DNA of 64,000 bases from Bin5 sp965261695. Lineage in GTDB: Bacteria > Chloroflexota > Anaerolineae > Caldilineales > Caldilineaceae. Location: the NCBI GenBank assembly GCA_965261695.1, contig OZ253474.1:2046001-2110000 (forward strand), in the 5' to 3' direction. A program made the position numbers and the translations under genes. The notes under the pieces were generated by a model. That model ran no database searches, had not been told where the DNA came from, and was given only the letters and a program-made list of their open reading frames with translations. Shown here one piece after another: positions 51,451 through 59,582 of this stretch; the stretch's first letter is position 1; each line of letters starts with the position of its first letter.

Positions 51451-53603
51451 GCGCAAACGACTCTTTCAGGATCAGACCCGCCGGACGACATATACTGACT
51501 ATTGGCCGCGACCTCATCCAAGACAGCTACGCGGCGGTCGTAGAATTGGTCAAGAACGCATATGACGCCGATTCTCCAGATGTGTATATTGAATTTACGG
51601 CAAGCGCCAAACGCGACGGCTATACGATCGCAGTCTCCGATCACGGTCACGGCATGTCCAGGGATACTGTTATCAACAAATGGATGGTCCCTTCCACCGA
51701 CGACAAAAGAAAGAGAAGAGAAAGCCCTGGTGGCCGCATCATGCAAGGGAGTAAAGGGATCGGCCGGTATGCAACGGCGGTTCTTGGTAAGGATCTGCTA
51801 CTTGAAACAACATCGCAAGGTGAGAAAACGACTCTCTATGTTGTGTGGGAGAATTTCAATAAAGCTAAGTTTCTGCATGATGTGGAAATTCTCATCGAAA
51901 CGACAGTGACCACCGAACCGTCGGGCACACGGCTAGTCATAGAGGGAGACGAGAACTCTCTTGCCAGTTGGGATAAGGCAAAGTTCGACAAGCTCCGATT
52001 TGAACTGAGGAAACTGCTTTCACCTGTGAGCACCGCCCTGAGCCAAGACGAATTCCGCATTCACCTCACAGTAAGTGGCTTCTCTGACGTAGAGGCCGTT
52101 TCCGAGGAAACGATTGACCCCTTTCCCATCTTTGAACTCTCTGACTACAAGATTGCCGGCACTATTAGCAAGGAGGGAAATGGGGTTCTAACGTATTCTT
52201 CGCAGAAGGCCCGCAATATCGCGGAAGAGAAAATCCCGATCTATCTTGAAGGCCCCACCGGCTGCGGTGAACTTGATTTTGATATCCGAGTTTATGACCG
52301 TGAAAAGGAAGCTATCGACTCCTTGATCGCACGCGGCTTTAAGGATAAGTCCGGAAACTATGTCGGAAAACTTCAGGCAAGGCGGCTTTTGAATGAATAC
52401 AACGGCATCGGAGTTTATCGTAATGGCTTCCGCATTAGGCCGCTGGGCGATGCCGACTTTGAATGGTTGAAGCTTGACGGGCGACGTGTTCAAAATCCGT
52501 CACTACGGATTAGCAGTAACCAGGTAATTGGATATGTGCAGATTCAGTCGGAGGATTTGTCCGGCCTGATTGAGAAGAGCGCCAGAGATGGGCTAAAGGA
52601 GAATTACGCATACGATCAGCTAAAGGAAATCACCACGAAGGTTATTGCGGAACTCGAAAAACGCCGTTTCGATTACAGGCGAACGGAAGGACTGAGCCGA
52701 CCTGCTCTCAAGATAGAACGTGACCTGGCAAGTCTCTTTTCGTATGATGGAATGAAGCGTGCGATTCGGACACAACTCAGCAGAAGCCTCGTAGGCCAAG
52801 AATCCGCCAACGAAATTATTGAAATCATCAATAGGGAGGAGGAAGAGAAGAACAGAGTAGCTGACGAAATCCGTCAGGCAGTTGCCATTTACCAGGGACA
52901 GGCCACTTTGGGCAAAATCATCAATGTGATTCTTCATGAAGGCAGACGGCCTCTCAGCTACTTTCGAAACCAGATACCCCACATCAGGCACTGGCATGAA
53001 TCGTTTCAAGAGACCGGAGATCCTGTACTGCTTATGAAAATCCTGCGACTTGGTGAAGGCATAGGTCAAAATGCGGAGGTCTTTGTGAATCTCTTCAGCA
53101 GGCTTGATCCTCTCGCAGCCAAAAAGCGCAGCACAAGAAAACCGCTGGAATTGAGGAAAGAAATCATGGACACATTTGGAGTCTTCGAGAATGAAATGGA
53201 ATCCCTCAATGTTTCAGCTGAAGTGAGAGGACCGGAAAGTTTCATATATCTCTCTTGGCGTCAGGACATATATGCGATTTTCACCAATCTTATCGACAAT
53301 AGCCTCTATTGGATCAGCGAAAAGGAAACTCCAAGTCGGGAAATCACCATTGACATTCTGGCAAGCGGAGACTCCTTACAGAGTATCGACTATCGGGACA
53401 CCGGGCCCGGAATCGAACCCAACCTAATCGCGAGCGAAGTGATATTCGAACCCCAGTTTTCTACCAAGCCAGATGGAATGGGTTTGGGGCTCGCGATAGC
53501 TGGCGAAGCCGCGGAGCGGAACGGCCTAAAATTGAAAGTCTTTGAATCCGACGAGGGTGCCTTCTTCAGACTTCAGCCGAAAACGGGGATGGATGATGAA
53601 TAG
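51447..53603 (+). CDS. Dual GHKL protein: MutL/MORC-like ATPase fused to a histidine-kinase core
   Basis: A 718-residue protein with two Bergerat folds. The first has the N-box ELVKNAYDAD (33-42), DHGHGM (65-70) and GSKGIGRYATAVLG (lid), the MutL/Hsp90/MORC form. The middle part (about 110-330) resembles the following transducer-type domain. A helical stretch leads to VILHEGRRPLSYFRNQ, a kinase H-box with His497 in the place of the phosphorylated histidine. The C-terminal ATPase has LIDNSLYWIS (N-box), DTGPGIEP (G1) and GMGLGLAI (G2). No membrane helix is seen, so it is a cytoplasmic sensor-like enzyme. MORC-like GHKL ATPases are known in Dcm/Vsr-type restriction operons; the added kinase half and adjoining receiver gene are unusual. 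Confidence 0.85.
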   Translation: MSANDSFRIRPAGRHILTIGRDLIQDSYAAVVELVKNAYDADSPDVYIEFTASAKRDGYTIAVSDHGHGMSRDTVINKWMVPSTDDKRKRRESPGGRIMQGSKGIGRYATAVLGKDLLLETTSQGEKTTLYVVWENFNKAKFLHDVEILIETTVTTEPSGTRLVIEGDENSLASWDKAKFDKLRFELRKLLSPVSTALSQDEFRIHLTVSGFSDVEAVSEETIDPFPIFELSDYKIAGTISKEGNGVLTYSSQKARNIAEEKIPIYLEGPTGCGELDFDIRVYDREKEAIDSLIARGFKDKSGNYVGKLQARRLLNEYNGIGVYRNGFRIRPLGDADFEWLKLDGRRVQNPSLRISSNQVIGYVQIQSEDLSGLIEKSARDGLKENYAYDQLKEITTKVIAELEKRRFDYRRTEGLSRPALKIERDLASLFSYDGMKRAIRTQLSRSLVGQESANEIIEIINREEEEKNRVADEIRQAVAIYQGQATLGKIINVILHEGRRPLSYFRNQIPHIRHWHESFQETGDPVLLMKILRLGEGIGQNAEVFVNLFSRLDPLAAKKRSTRKPLELRKEIMDTFGVFENEMESLNVSAEVRGPESFIYLSWRQDIYAIFTNLIDNSLYWISEKETPSREITIDILASGDSLQSIDYRDTGPGIEPNLIASEVIFEPQFSTKPDGMGLGLAIAGEAAERNGLKLKVFESDEGAFFRLQPKTGMDDE

Positions 53604-54678
53604 GATCAAGATCCTGCTTATCGAAGACGAAAGAGATCAACAAGACATATTCAAAGAAGCTGTTGACGTCATAAAGTCAAAGAAAGACTTGATCGTCGAA
53701 TATGAAATTGCGAAAAATGTTCAGGAAGCTAAGGCCAAACTAGACGGGTCCTTTGATGGCACAATTATTGACTTGAAGTTAGGCGGTGACGAAGAAGGAG
53801 GCAATGATATTGTTTTCCAGTTGGGAGAGTCTTTCACCAGAATACCGGTGATCTTTGTCACGGCTTTCCCTGATTCAGTCACTGATCACCCATCTGTCAT
53901 CAGCACTCGCAGCCGTGACCGAGGAACATACGAATCTGATCTTCAACTGTTCAAGGAAATATGCGACACGGGACTCACTCGTATCATGGGAGGACGGGGA
54001 AATATAGAGAAGAGCCTGAGTACAGTCTTTCTCGAAAACCTCTTACCACGGGTTGAGACATGGGTGTCCTATGGAAAGGAAGATTCAGCACGCACCGAAA
54101 GAGCTCTCCTCCGTCATACTCTAAACCATCTCACTCAGCTTCTTGAGGAAGGCGAGGACCATTTCTTCCCGGAAGAGGTCTACCTGTTCCCGCCTCTGTC
54201 AGAAAAATTTACAACAGGAAGTATGGTAAAAATGAATGACCAATGGATTGTGATTTTAAGTCCAGCTTGCGATCTTGTTGTCAGGAATAACGGGAATTTC
54301 AAGACCGATCGTATTCTGCTAGTGGAGACTGAAAAAGAAAATATGGTGGTGCACAAGGCGTTGAAAAAAATCACCAAGAGAGGCAGCAAGAAGCGCAAAC
54401 TTCAAGAAGTCTTCAACAACAATTTCACAGATTATTATCATTGGCTCCCAGAAACAACCTTTTTTGACGGCAGATTTCTCAATTTTAGACGACTGAAGAA
54501 TATGGAACAGGACAAATTCCAGGAAAAATTTTGTAAGCCAGAGATTCAGATATCCCCATCCTTCGTCAAGGATATTGTTGCCCGCTTTTCTTCGTTCTAT
54601 GCTCGGCAAGGTCAACCGGATATCGAGAGCAAAGAAATTATAGATCGCATCTTGGCACAATCAGCGAGCACCCAGTAA
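53593..54678 (+). CDS. Response-regulator receiver with unknown C-terminal domain
   Basis: A 361-residue protein. The first about 120 residues read as a receiver: KILLIEDERDQQ (acidic pocket), TIIDLKLGGDEEGGNDIV with the phospho-acceptor Asp near residue 61, and VIFVTAFPD with the switch Thr; the usual lysine of the last strand is not evident. The C-terminal 230 residues have no recognised DNA-binding domain; they contain IVILSPACDLVVRNNGNFKTDRILLVETE, a SPxCD-type block seen in other defence proteins of unknown role. It begins inside the end of the kinase-like gene, so the two are coupled partners, and its stop overlaps the vsr start (TAATG). Confidence 0.7.
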   Translation: MMNRIKILLIEDERDQQDIFKEAVDVIKSKKDLIVEYEIAKNVQEAKAKLDGSFDGTIIDLKLGGDEEGGNDIVFQLGESFTRIPVIFVTAFPDSVTDHPSVISTRSRDRGTYESDLQLFKEICDTGLTRIMGGRGNIEKSLSTVFLENLLPRVETWVSYGKEDSARTERALLRHTLNHLTQLLEEGEDHFFPEEVYLFPPLSEKFTTGSMVKMNDQWIVILSPACDLVVRNNGNFKTDRILLVETEKENMVVHKALKKITKRGSKKRKLQEVFNNNFTDYYHWLPETTFFDGRFLNFRRLKNMEQDKFQEKFCKPEIQISPSFVKDIVARFSSFYARQGQPDIESKEIIDRILAQSASTQ

Positions 54679-55217
54679 TGGACGTCCATTCCCCGGAGCG
54701 ACGCAGTTTCAACATGTCCAGAATCAAGGGGAAGGACACCCGCCCCGAGATGATGGTGCGCAAATGGCTCTGGGCAAATGGATATCGATACAGACTCCAC
54801 AGGAAAAATCTTCCCGGCAAACCAGACATCGTCCTGCCCAGATACCGCACAGTCATTCTTGTTCACGGTTGTTACTGGCATCGGCATGGTTGTTGGATGA
54901 CAACAACTCCCGCATCGCGGAAGGACTTCTGGCTTGCCAAATTTGAGGAGAACGTCGACAGGGATCAACGCAATCTCAAAGCACTTCTAAATGATGGATG
55001 GCGAGTGATGGTAGTCTGGGAATGCACATTAAGGGGAAGGACTGCCGACCCGGAATTGGTTGCGGACCAGTTACTAGATTTTCTTAATTCTGAAACCAGG
55101 TTTTTCGAATCCAGAACGGTACGGGGCGTGAGACATAGTGAAAATAACCTGCGATCGCGAAGTGGACGCCCTCTACATCCGCTTCAAAGAAACAACCGTG
55201 ACCACCAAACACCTTGA
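54678..55217 (+). CDS. vsr: Vsr very-short-patch mismatch endonuclease
   Basis: A 179-residue protein, of which about the first 150 match Vsr. SRIKGKDTRPEMMVRKWLWANGYRYRLH opens the domain, LPGKPDIVLPRYRTVILVHGCYWHRHGC holds catalytic Asp50 and the zinc-binding Cys/His residues, and FWLAKFEENVDRDQRN then GWRVMVVWEC complete the fold. Vsr nicks at T:G mismatches arising from deaminated 5-methylcytosine, thus protects Dcm sites; in some operons Vsr-like proteins act as the restriction nuclease. The last about 28 residues are encoded by DUF2283-repeat DNA out of frame, so the original C-terminus was replaced. Confidence 0.92.
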   Translation: MDVHSPERRSFNMSRIKGKDTRPEMMVRKWLWANGYRYRLHRKNLPGKPDIVLPRYRTVILVHGCYWHRHGCWMTTTPASRKDFWLAKFEENVDRDQRNLKALLNDGWRVMVVWECTLRGRTADPELVADQLLDFLNSETRFFESRTVRGVRHSENNLRSRSGRPLHPLQRNNRDHQTP

Positions 55218-55341
55218 CGACGGCATCGCTCTCGACTATGACGCCGCCCAGCGCCTAGCCAACCCCGAAACGCTCAAGCATGTCGTTCTCGAAACCGTCT
55301 CTCACTGCACGCCGGCAAATCAAACTGTAGCCGAACTGTAA
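55138..55341 (+). CDS. DUF2283 protein, internally deleted copy
   Basis: A 67-residue frame starting with GTG inside the vsr end: VKITCDREVDALYIRFKETTVTTKHLDDGIALDYDAA, the DUF2283 pattern (D-x-E-x-D-A-L-Y-I-x-F). Compared with the copy at 58.3 kb it lacks 12 codons after DYDAA; the deletion ends are both at CGCCGCCCA, so it looks like slippage between short direct repeats. The lost part is the conserved AGIEIL strand, so function is doubtful. Confidence 0.55.
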   Translation: MKITCDREVDALYIRFKETTVTTKHLDDGIALDYDAAQRLANPETLKHVVLETVSHCTPANQTVAEL

Positions 55342-55377
55342 GCGAATGCCGCGGCCACGGCGCCGAACCACAAACCG

Positions 55378-55578
55378 ATGAAACTACACATCGACAAAGA
55401 AGCCGACGCCCTCTACCTCCGCCTCGACGACTCCCCCATCGTCGAATCCGAAGAGGTCGCGCCCGGCGTCGTCCTCGATTACAACCAAGCCAACCAGGTC
55501 GTCGGCGTCGAGATGCTCCACCTGTCCAAACGCTCACCCACTCTGGATCTCTCCACCCTCCAATTCGTAACAGCCTGA
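55378..55578 (+). CDS. DUF2283 family protein
   Basis: A 66-residue protein with the complete DUF2283 fold pattern: MKLHIDKEADALYLRLDDSPIVESEEVAPGVVLDYN, then VVGVEMLHLSKR. The family consists of small single-domain proteins of unknown role, often near mobile genes and toxin-antitoxin loci. No strong ribosome site is visible before ATG 55378. It is intact, while its counterpart in the right repeat is broken. Confidence 0.75.
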   Translation: MKLHIDKEADALYLRLDDSPIVESEEVAPGVVLDYNQANQVVGVEMLHLSKRSPTLDLSTLQFVTA

Positions 55579-55832
55579 CCGGCCATACCGTCCCCCCCGG
55601 TTCACCCCAAATCGCGACCCCGGCCTGCATCCGCCGGCCTCTCCCTCCTTCGTGCCCCTTTGTGTCCTTCGTGGATCTCCTCTTGTCTTCTTCGTGGATC
55701 TCCTCGTAGCCAGCCAAACGCAGTCGTAAACTTCCGCTTCAGCGTACCACCCCATTCTTGGATGCACCCTGAAAACTGTAGGCATTTGCAATCTGCTGCG
55801 GCATGTAGCAGCCCAATAGATAGCAGGGCGAA

Positions 55833-56063
55833 ATGGTCAAAATTCTACTTGTAAAAGTGGCAAAAATCATTCTTTCGGCACTTGTCGAGTATGTATTGCA
55901 GCGACACGCCAGTCCAAACAGAAGCCGCAACGACATGGCCCACCACGCCAACCAGAACAACCCCAACAATCCGGCCTACACCGCGGCCCAAAACAACCGC
56001 GCCAATCAACTGAATCCCAACAATCCGACCTACCACAGGACACGTTCCAACAATCAGCAGTGA
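55833..56063 (+). CDS. Small protein with hydrophobic N-terminus and NPNNPxY repeats
   Basis: A 76-residue protein. MVKILLVKVAKIILSALVEYVL could be a membrane anchor. The C-terminal half is asparagine/proline-rich with the repeated motifs QNNPNNPAY and LNPNNPTY spaced by 18 residues, a motif I have seen at the ends of small uncharacterised bacterial proteins. There is no strong ribosome site, and the DNA between the AbiE locus and the left repeat otherwise holds nothing certain. It may be a real small protein; function unknown. Confidence 0.45.
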   Translation: MVKILLVKVAKIILSALVEYVLQRHASPNRSRNDMAHHANQNNPNNPAYTAAQNNRANQLNPNNPTYHRTRSNNQQ

Positions 56064-56342
56064 AATTCAGGCCGCCTTTTCGTCGGCTCGATTCAAAATC
56101 TGGACCTCTCCCTACCCGCTCTGCCCCTGGCGCTTCGGTAGATAAGCCCCATATTTTCCCCGTTCCGTGGTCCACACATTGGGACCCACCATCGGCCGCG
56201 GCAAACCTGGAGTACCGGTCTTGCAAGCACACGTTCAACCACCTCCACATACATCGCAAGTCGAAAATTTACAGCGCCACTGGAAATAAACGCCCTCCGA
56301 TATACTATCTGGCATCCTGAGTGAGTTCTATGACTTGCAACT

Positions 56343-56470
56343 CTGAAGAATCTTTGCCTTCGACGACGAAGCAACTTGAGCGCCCCATCACCCTCGACCA
56401 TAACGCCGCCCAACGCCTGGCCAACCCCGAAACGCTCAAGCATGTCGTCTTTGAAAGCCGCGCACACAGA
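56343..56470 (+). pseudogene. DUF2283 remnant 3
   Basis: The segment ITLDHNAAQRLANPETLKHVVFE repeats the second half of the deleted DUF2283 copy at 55.1 kb; the first half is missing. Flanking DNA (56064-56664) has no supported gene except decayed repeat-A-like sequence near 56475-56550. Confidence 0.6.
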
Positions 56471-56664
56471 GAAACGAATAATCCAATCGCGCCCGCCCAT
56501 AAATCCTGTCAATCCCCTCATCCCCTAACTCCCGATTCAGACAGACCCGCCCCTCCAAAAAAGTCGGCATCGTTATACAACATGCCGACCTAAATTGACA
56601 GCGGCCTTGCCGTCTTGTAAAATGCCGGCGCCTACGATCACAATGCCGACAGGAGTGACGCGCA

Positions 56665-57267
56665 ATGACCGTCGAACTCAACGCGGAGACCCTTCACCAA
56701 GCCGGTATCGGTAGCTTCTTTCGTCCCAGCCAACTGGAGCCGCTGGGAATCTCCTACCACAGGCTTCGTCAGCTTGTGGCGGATCAGGCTGTCGAGCGCG
56801 TCGCTTGGGGTCTCTACCGGCTTGCCGGCGCCGAACCGACGGAACGCTATTCAATAGCCTCCGTCTGCGCCCGCGTTCCCAACGCCATCGTCTGCCTCCT
56901 TTCCGCGCTCCAAGTGCATGGGATCGGCTCACAACTCCCCCACCAGGTCTGGATCGCCATTCCGCACAAAGCAAAGCCTCCTGCCCTGACCAATGTGGGC
57001 GTTCGTCTGCTCCGCTTCAGCGGCGCGGCCTGGACCTGTGGCGTCCAGGAAACGAAATTCGAAGAGGTGCCCGCACGCATCACCTCACCGGCGCGCACCG
57101 TTGTGGACTGTTTCCGCTTCGAGCGCCTGATCGGTAGGGAGGCCGCGTTGGAGGCCCTGCGAGAAGCGCTGCGCGACCGAAAGGTGACCACCGCCGCGCT
57201 GGCGCGCACGCTTGAAGTCCTGCCCTCGCGCCGCCTCAGAGCGATATTGGAAGCAGGCATGCTATGA
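56665..57267 (+). CDS. abiEi: AbiEi-type antitoxin/repressor
   Basis: A 200-residue type IV antitoxin. The N-terminal winged helix is FFRPSQLEPLGISYHRLRQLVADQAVERVAWGLYRLAG. The C-terminal part has the AbiEi blocks SVCARVPNAIVCLLSALQVHGIGSQLPHQVWIAI, TSPARTVVDCFRFERLIGREAALEALREAL. AbiEi represses its own promoter and counters AbiEii. Start ATG 56665 has AGGAGTGACGC upstream. The stop overlaps the toxin gene by ATGA. Confidence 0.9.
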   Translation: MTVELNAETLHQAGIGSFFRPSQLEPLGISYHRLRQLVADQAVERVAWGLYRLAGAEPTERYSIASVCARVPNAIVCLLSALQVHGIGSQLPHQVWIAIPHKAKPPALTNVGVRLLRFSGAAWTCGVQETKFEEVPARITSPARTVVDCFRFERLIGREAALEALREALRDRKVTTAALARTLEVLPSRRLRAILEAGML

Positions 57268-58199
57268 CGGCAACCGTGGCCGCCTCAATCAGGGCGCGTC
57301 TGCTCGACAAGGCAAGGAGCGTTGGGGCTGAGTTTGAACTGTTCCTCGTCCGCTACGCCTGCGAGCGGTTCCTCTACCGCCTGGGAGAGTCTGTCGAGCG
57401 GGAGCGGTTCATCCTGAAGGGGGCCACTCTGCTGGGTTTATGGATGGAGGAACCCTACCGAGCTACACGCGACATTGACCTGCTGGCGTTGGGGGAAAGC
57501 AATGAGGAGGCTGTTCGGGAGGCAGTTGCAACGATCTGCAACGTTCCATGCCCCGAAGATGGGCTGGTCTTCGAACTCGAAACGCTGCGGGTTTCGCCAA
57601 TCCGCGACAATCAGAGGTGCGGCGGCCAGCGGGCCACGATGCGCGCCCTGCTGGGTACGGCGCGCATCGTGGTGCAGGTGGACTTCGGCTTTGGCGACGT
57701 TGTGACGCCCGGCGCGGAAGAGGCCCGGTTGCCTACCCTGATAGACGGTATTCCCGCCCCCGATCTTCGCGTCTATCCGCAAGTGACCACCATCGCCGAA
57801 AAATTTGAGACAATGGTGCAGTTGGGGCTTGTAAACAGCCGGATGAAGGACTTCTACGACATTTGGCTTTTGTCCGAAATCTTCGTCTTTGACGGAGCCG
57901 AATTGCAACAGGCGATCGCCCGCTGTTTCGAGCGCCGCGGTACCTACCTGTCCGCCGAGATGCCTGATGCTCTTGGGCCGGGGTTCTACGCGGAGACGGA
58001 GCGGCAGGACCTGTGGCGAGCCTATGGCCGCCAGGGCGGGCTGTTCAACGCCCCGCCCCATGATTTCGAAAAGGTCGGCAACCGCGTGCATTCCTTTCTG
58101 GGGCCTGTGTACGCCAGCATCCTGACAGGCGATACCTTCGACCTGCACTGGCCCGCCGCCGGACCTTGGCAGACGCATACACGTGGAGAGCAAGGGTAA
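57264..58199 (+). CDS. abiEii: AbiEii-type nucleotidyltransferase toxin
   Basis: A 311-residue protein of the AbiEii/MenT family. The nucleotidyltransferase core is RFILKGATLLGLWMEEPYRATRDIDLLALG: the KGxT/A-L segment and the R-x-T-x-DIDL metal-binding motif. IVVQVDFGFGDVV supplies the third acidic residue, and AEKFETMVQLGLVNSRMKDFYDIWLL is the conserved K...R-x-KD(F/Y)YD block. Such toxins add nucleotides to tRNA or otherwise stop growth during phage infection. The frame is complete and looks functional. The pair is bracketed by long direct repeats. Confidence 0.92.
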   Translation: MTATVAASIRARLLDKARSVGAEFELFLVRYACERFLYRLGESVERERFILKGATLLGLWMEEPYRATRDIDLLALGESNEEAVREAVATICNVPCPEDGLVFELETLRVSPIRDNQRCGGQRATMRALLGTARIVVQVDFGFGDVVTPGAEEARLPTLIDGIPAPDLRVYPQVTTIAEKFETMVQLGLVNSRMKDFYDIWLLSEIFVFDGAELQQAIARCFERRGTYLSAEMPDALGPGFYAETERQDLWRAYGRQGGLFNAPPHDFEKVGNRVHSFLGPVYASILTGDTFDLHWPAAGPWQTHTRGEQG

Positions 58200-58284
58200 G
58201 GCGATTCATGTTCGAGCAAAGGGTCTTCATTCGATTCAGCGCGTGAGATCGTGGTCCAGTTTTTGGGCCAAGCACACTCTTGAG

Positions 58285-58560
58285 ATGATAACAGTGAAAA
58301 TAACCTACGATCGCGAAGTAGATGCCCTATACATCCGCTTCAAAGAAACAACCGTGACCACCAAACACCTTGACGACGGCATCGCCCTCGACTATGACGC
58401 CGCCCACCGCCTCGCCGGCATCGAAATCCTCCACGCCGCCCAACGCCTCGCCAACCCCAAAACGCTCAAGCACGTCGTTCTCGAAACCGGCGCACACAGC
58501 GAAACCGGGAGTCAGATCGCAGCCCCGAACAGAAATCCCGTCAATCCCCGAATCCCATAA
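58285..58560 (+). CDS. DUF2283 protein, full-length version
   Basis: A 91-residue frame: KITYDREVDALYIRFKETTVTTKHLDDGIALDYDAAHRLAGIEILHAAQRL, with the AGIEIL strand that the left copy has lost. The C-terminus runs into decayed repeat-A-like DNA (NPVNPRIP). The start may be ATG 58285 or GTG 58294; the GTG is what the left repeat keeps. It is the start of the right repeat. Confidence 0.65.
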   Translation: MITVKITYDREVDALYIRFKETTVTTKHLDDGIALDYDAAHRLAGIEILHAAQRLANPKTLKHVVLETGAHSETGSQIAAPNRNPVNPRIP

Positions 58561-58882
58561 ATCCCGCTTCAGACAACTGCCCCCGGCATCGTCCTCGACT
58601 ACAACCAAGCCGACCGGGTCGTCGGCATCGAAATGCACCTGCACTCCTTACGAGCAGAAACGCCTTTCACATTGCCTGTCCAAACGCTCACCCACCCTGG
58701 ATCTCCCCACCCTCGCACTCGTAACAGCCTGACCCGCCAAACCGTCCTCCCAGGTTCGCCCCCAATCGCGACCCCAGCCTGCATCCGCCGGCCTCTCCCT
58801 CCTTCGTGCCCCTTTGTGTCCTTCGTGGATCTCCTCTTGTCTCCTTCGCCGATCTCCTCGTAGCCAGCCAAAGGCAGTCGTA
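58294..58882 (+). repeat. Right copy of the about 590-base direct repeat around abiE
   Basis: Same order as 55138-55730: DUF2283, second DUF2283 (here broken), then the iteron block CCTTTGTGTCCTTCGTGGAT and CTCCTCGTAGCCAGCCAAA. Immediately afterwards an ISAs1 transposase remnant begins. Confidence 0.85.
58577..58732 (+). pseudogene. DUF2283 remnant 4
   Basis: PGIVLDYNQADRVVGIEM followed, after a short frameshifting insertion, by CLSKRSPTLDLPTLALVTA. It corresponds to the second half of the intact gene at 55378-55578. Confidence 0.8.
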
Positions 58883-59431
58883 TTGATGGCAAGACGCTTC
58901 GTCGTTCGCGTGATCGGAGGCAGAACAAGGAACCGCTGCACCTGGTCAGTGCCTGGACATCGGCCAGTCGGCTCGTTCTGGCGCTGACAGAGGTGGCCGC
59001 AGACTCCAACCAGATCACCGCAATTCCTCAACGCTGCAGATGTTGCAGCTGGCTGGTTGCCCTGTGTCTGTCGATGCCATCGGCTGTCAGAAATCGATGT
59101 CATGGTCGAAGCGAAACGGCAACTGCCAGAACGCACCTCGCTTGCGACGCGCCACTTCATCTCCAGCTTGCCTCCCAATGCCAAACTGCTTCTGGCTGCC
59201 ACGCCCGCCCCCTGGAACATCGAAAACTCGGTCCACTCGGTCCCGGATGTCGCCTTGCGCGCGCACGACGGCCACATTCGCCCAGGCCATGCGCAGCACA
59301 ACATGGCAATCTCGCGCCGCTTGGCCCCCGACCTCCTGCGTGATCAGAAAAAAGCCGCAGTTGGCACTGCTGCCAAACCCAAACGGGCCGGATCGAAAAC
59401 TGACTATCTCCCAAAAACTCTTTCCCGCTAA
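58882..59431 (+). pseudogene. ISAs1-family transposase remnant
   Basis: IDGKTLRRSRDRRQNKEPLHLVSAW then RLVLALTEVAADSNQITAIPQ and, after a frameshift, LQLAGCPVSVDAIGCQK are the middle part of ISAs1 DDE transposases (IDGKxxR, the second catalytic aspartate in VDAxGCQ). A large piece is then missing, and the end ISSLPPNAKLLLAATPAPWN, IENSVHSVPDVALRAHDGHI and GHAQHNMAISRRLAPDLLR matches the C-terminal part with the W-x-IEN-x-LHW-x-LD signature, stopping at 59431. The N-terminal third is also absent and no terminal inverted repeats are seen. The element is inactive. Confidence 0.85.
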
Positions 59432-59582
59432 GATGCGTATGCCCTGAGCCCTTGCAAGAGCCTGAACAATCGTATAGGCTGTATCCATTGCTGAAAGCCC
59501 AAGGCCACAGCGGACCATCTCTGTACCTTAACAAACATATATATTTTTTACAGAACATACTTGGTTGCAAAACCATAGCGCC

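Larger units (their letters stand above)
55138..55730 (+). repeat. Left copy of the about 590-base direct repeat around abiE
   Basis: Contains two DUF2283 genes and ends with the 11-12-base iterons CCTTTGTGTCCTTCGTGGAT / CTTCGTGGATCTCCTCGTAG. It matches 58294-58882 in order, orientation and most bases, and ends abruptly at CAGTCGTA in both. Confidence 0.85.
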
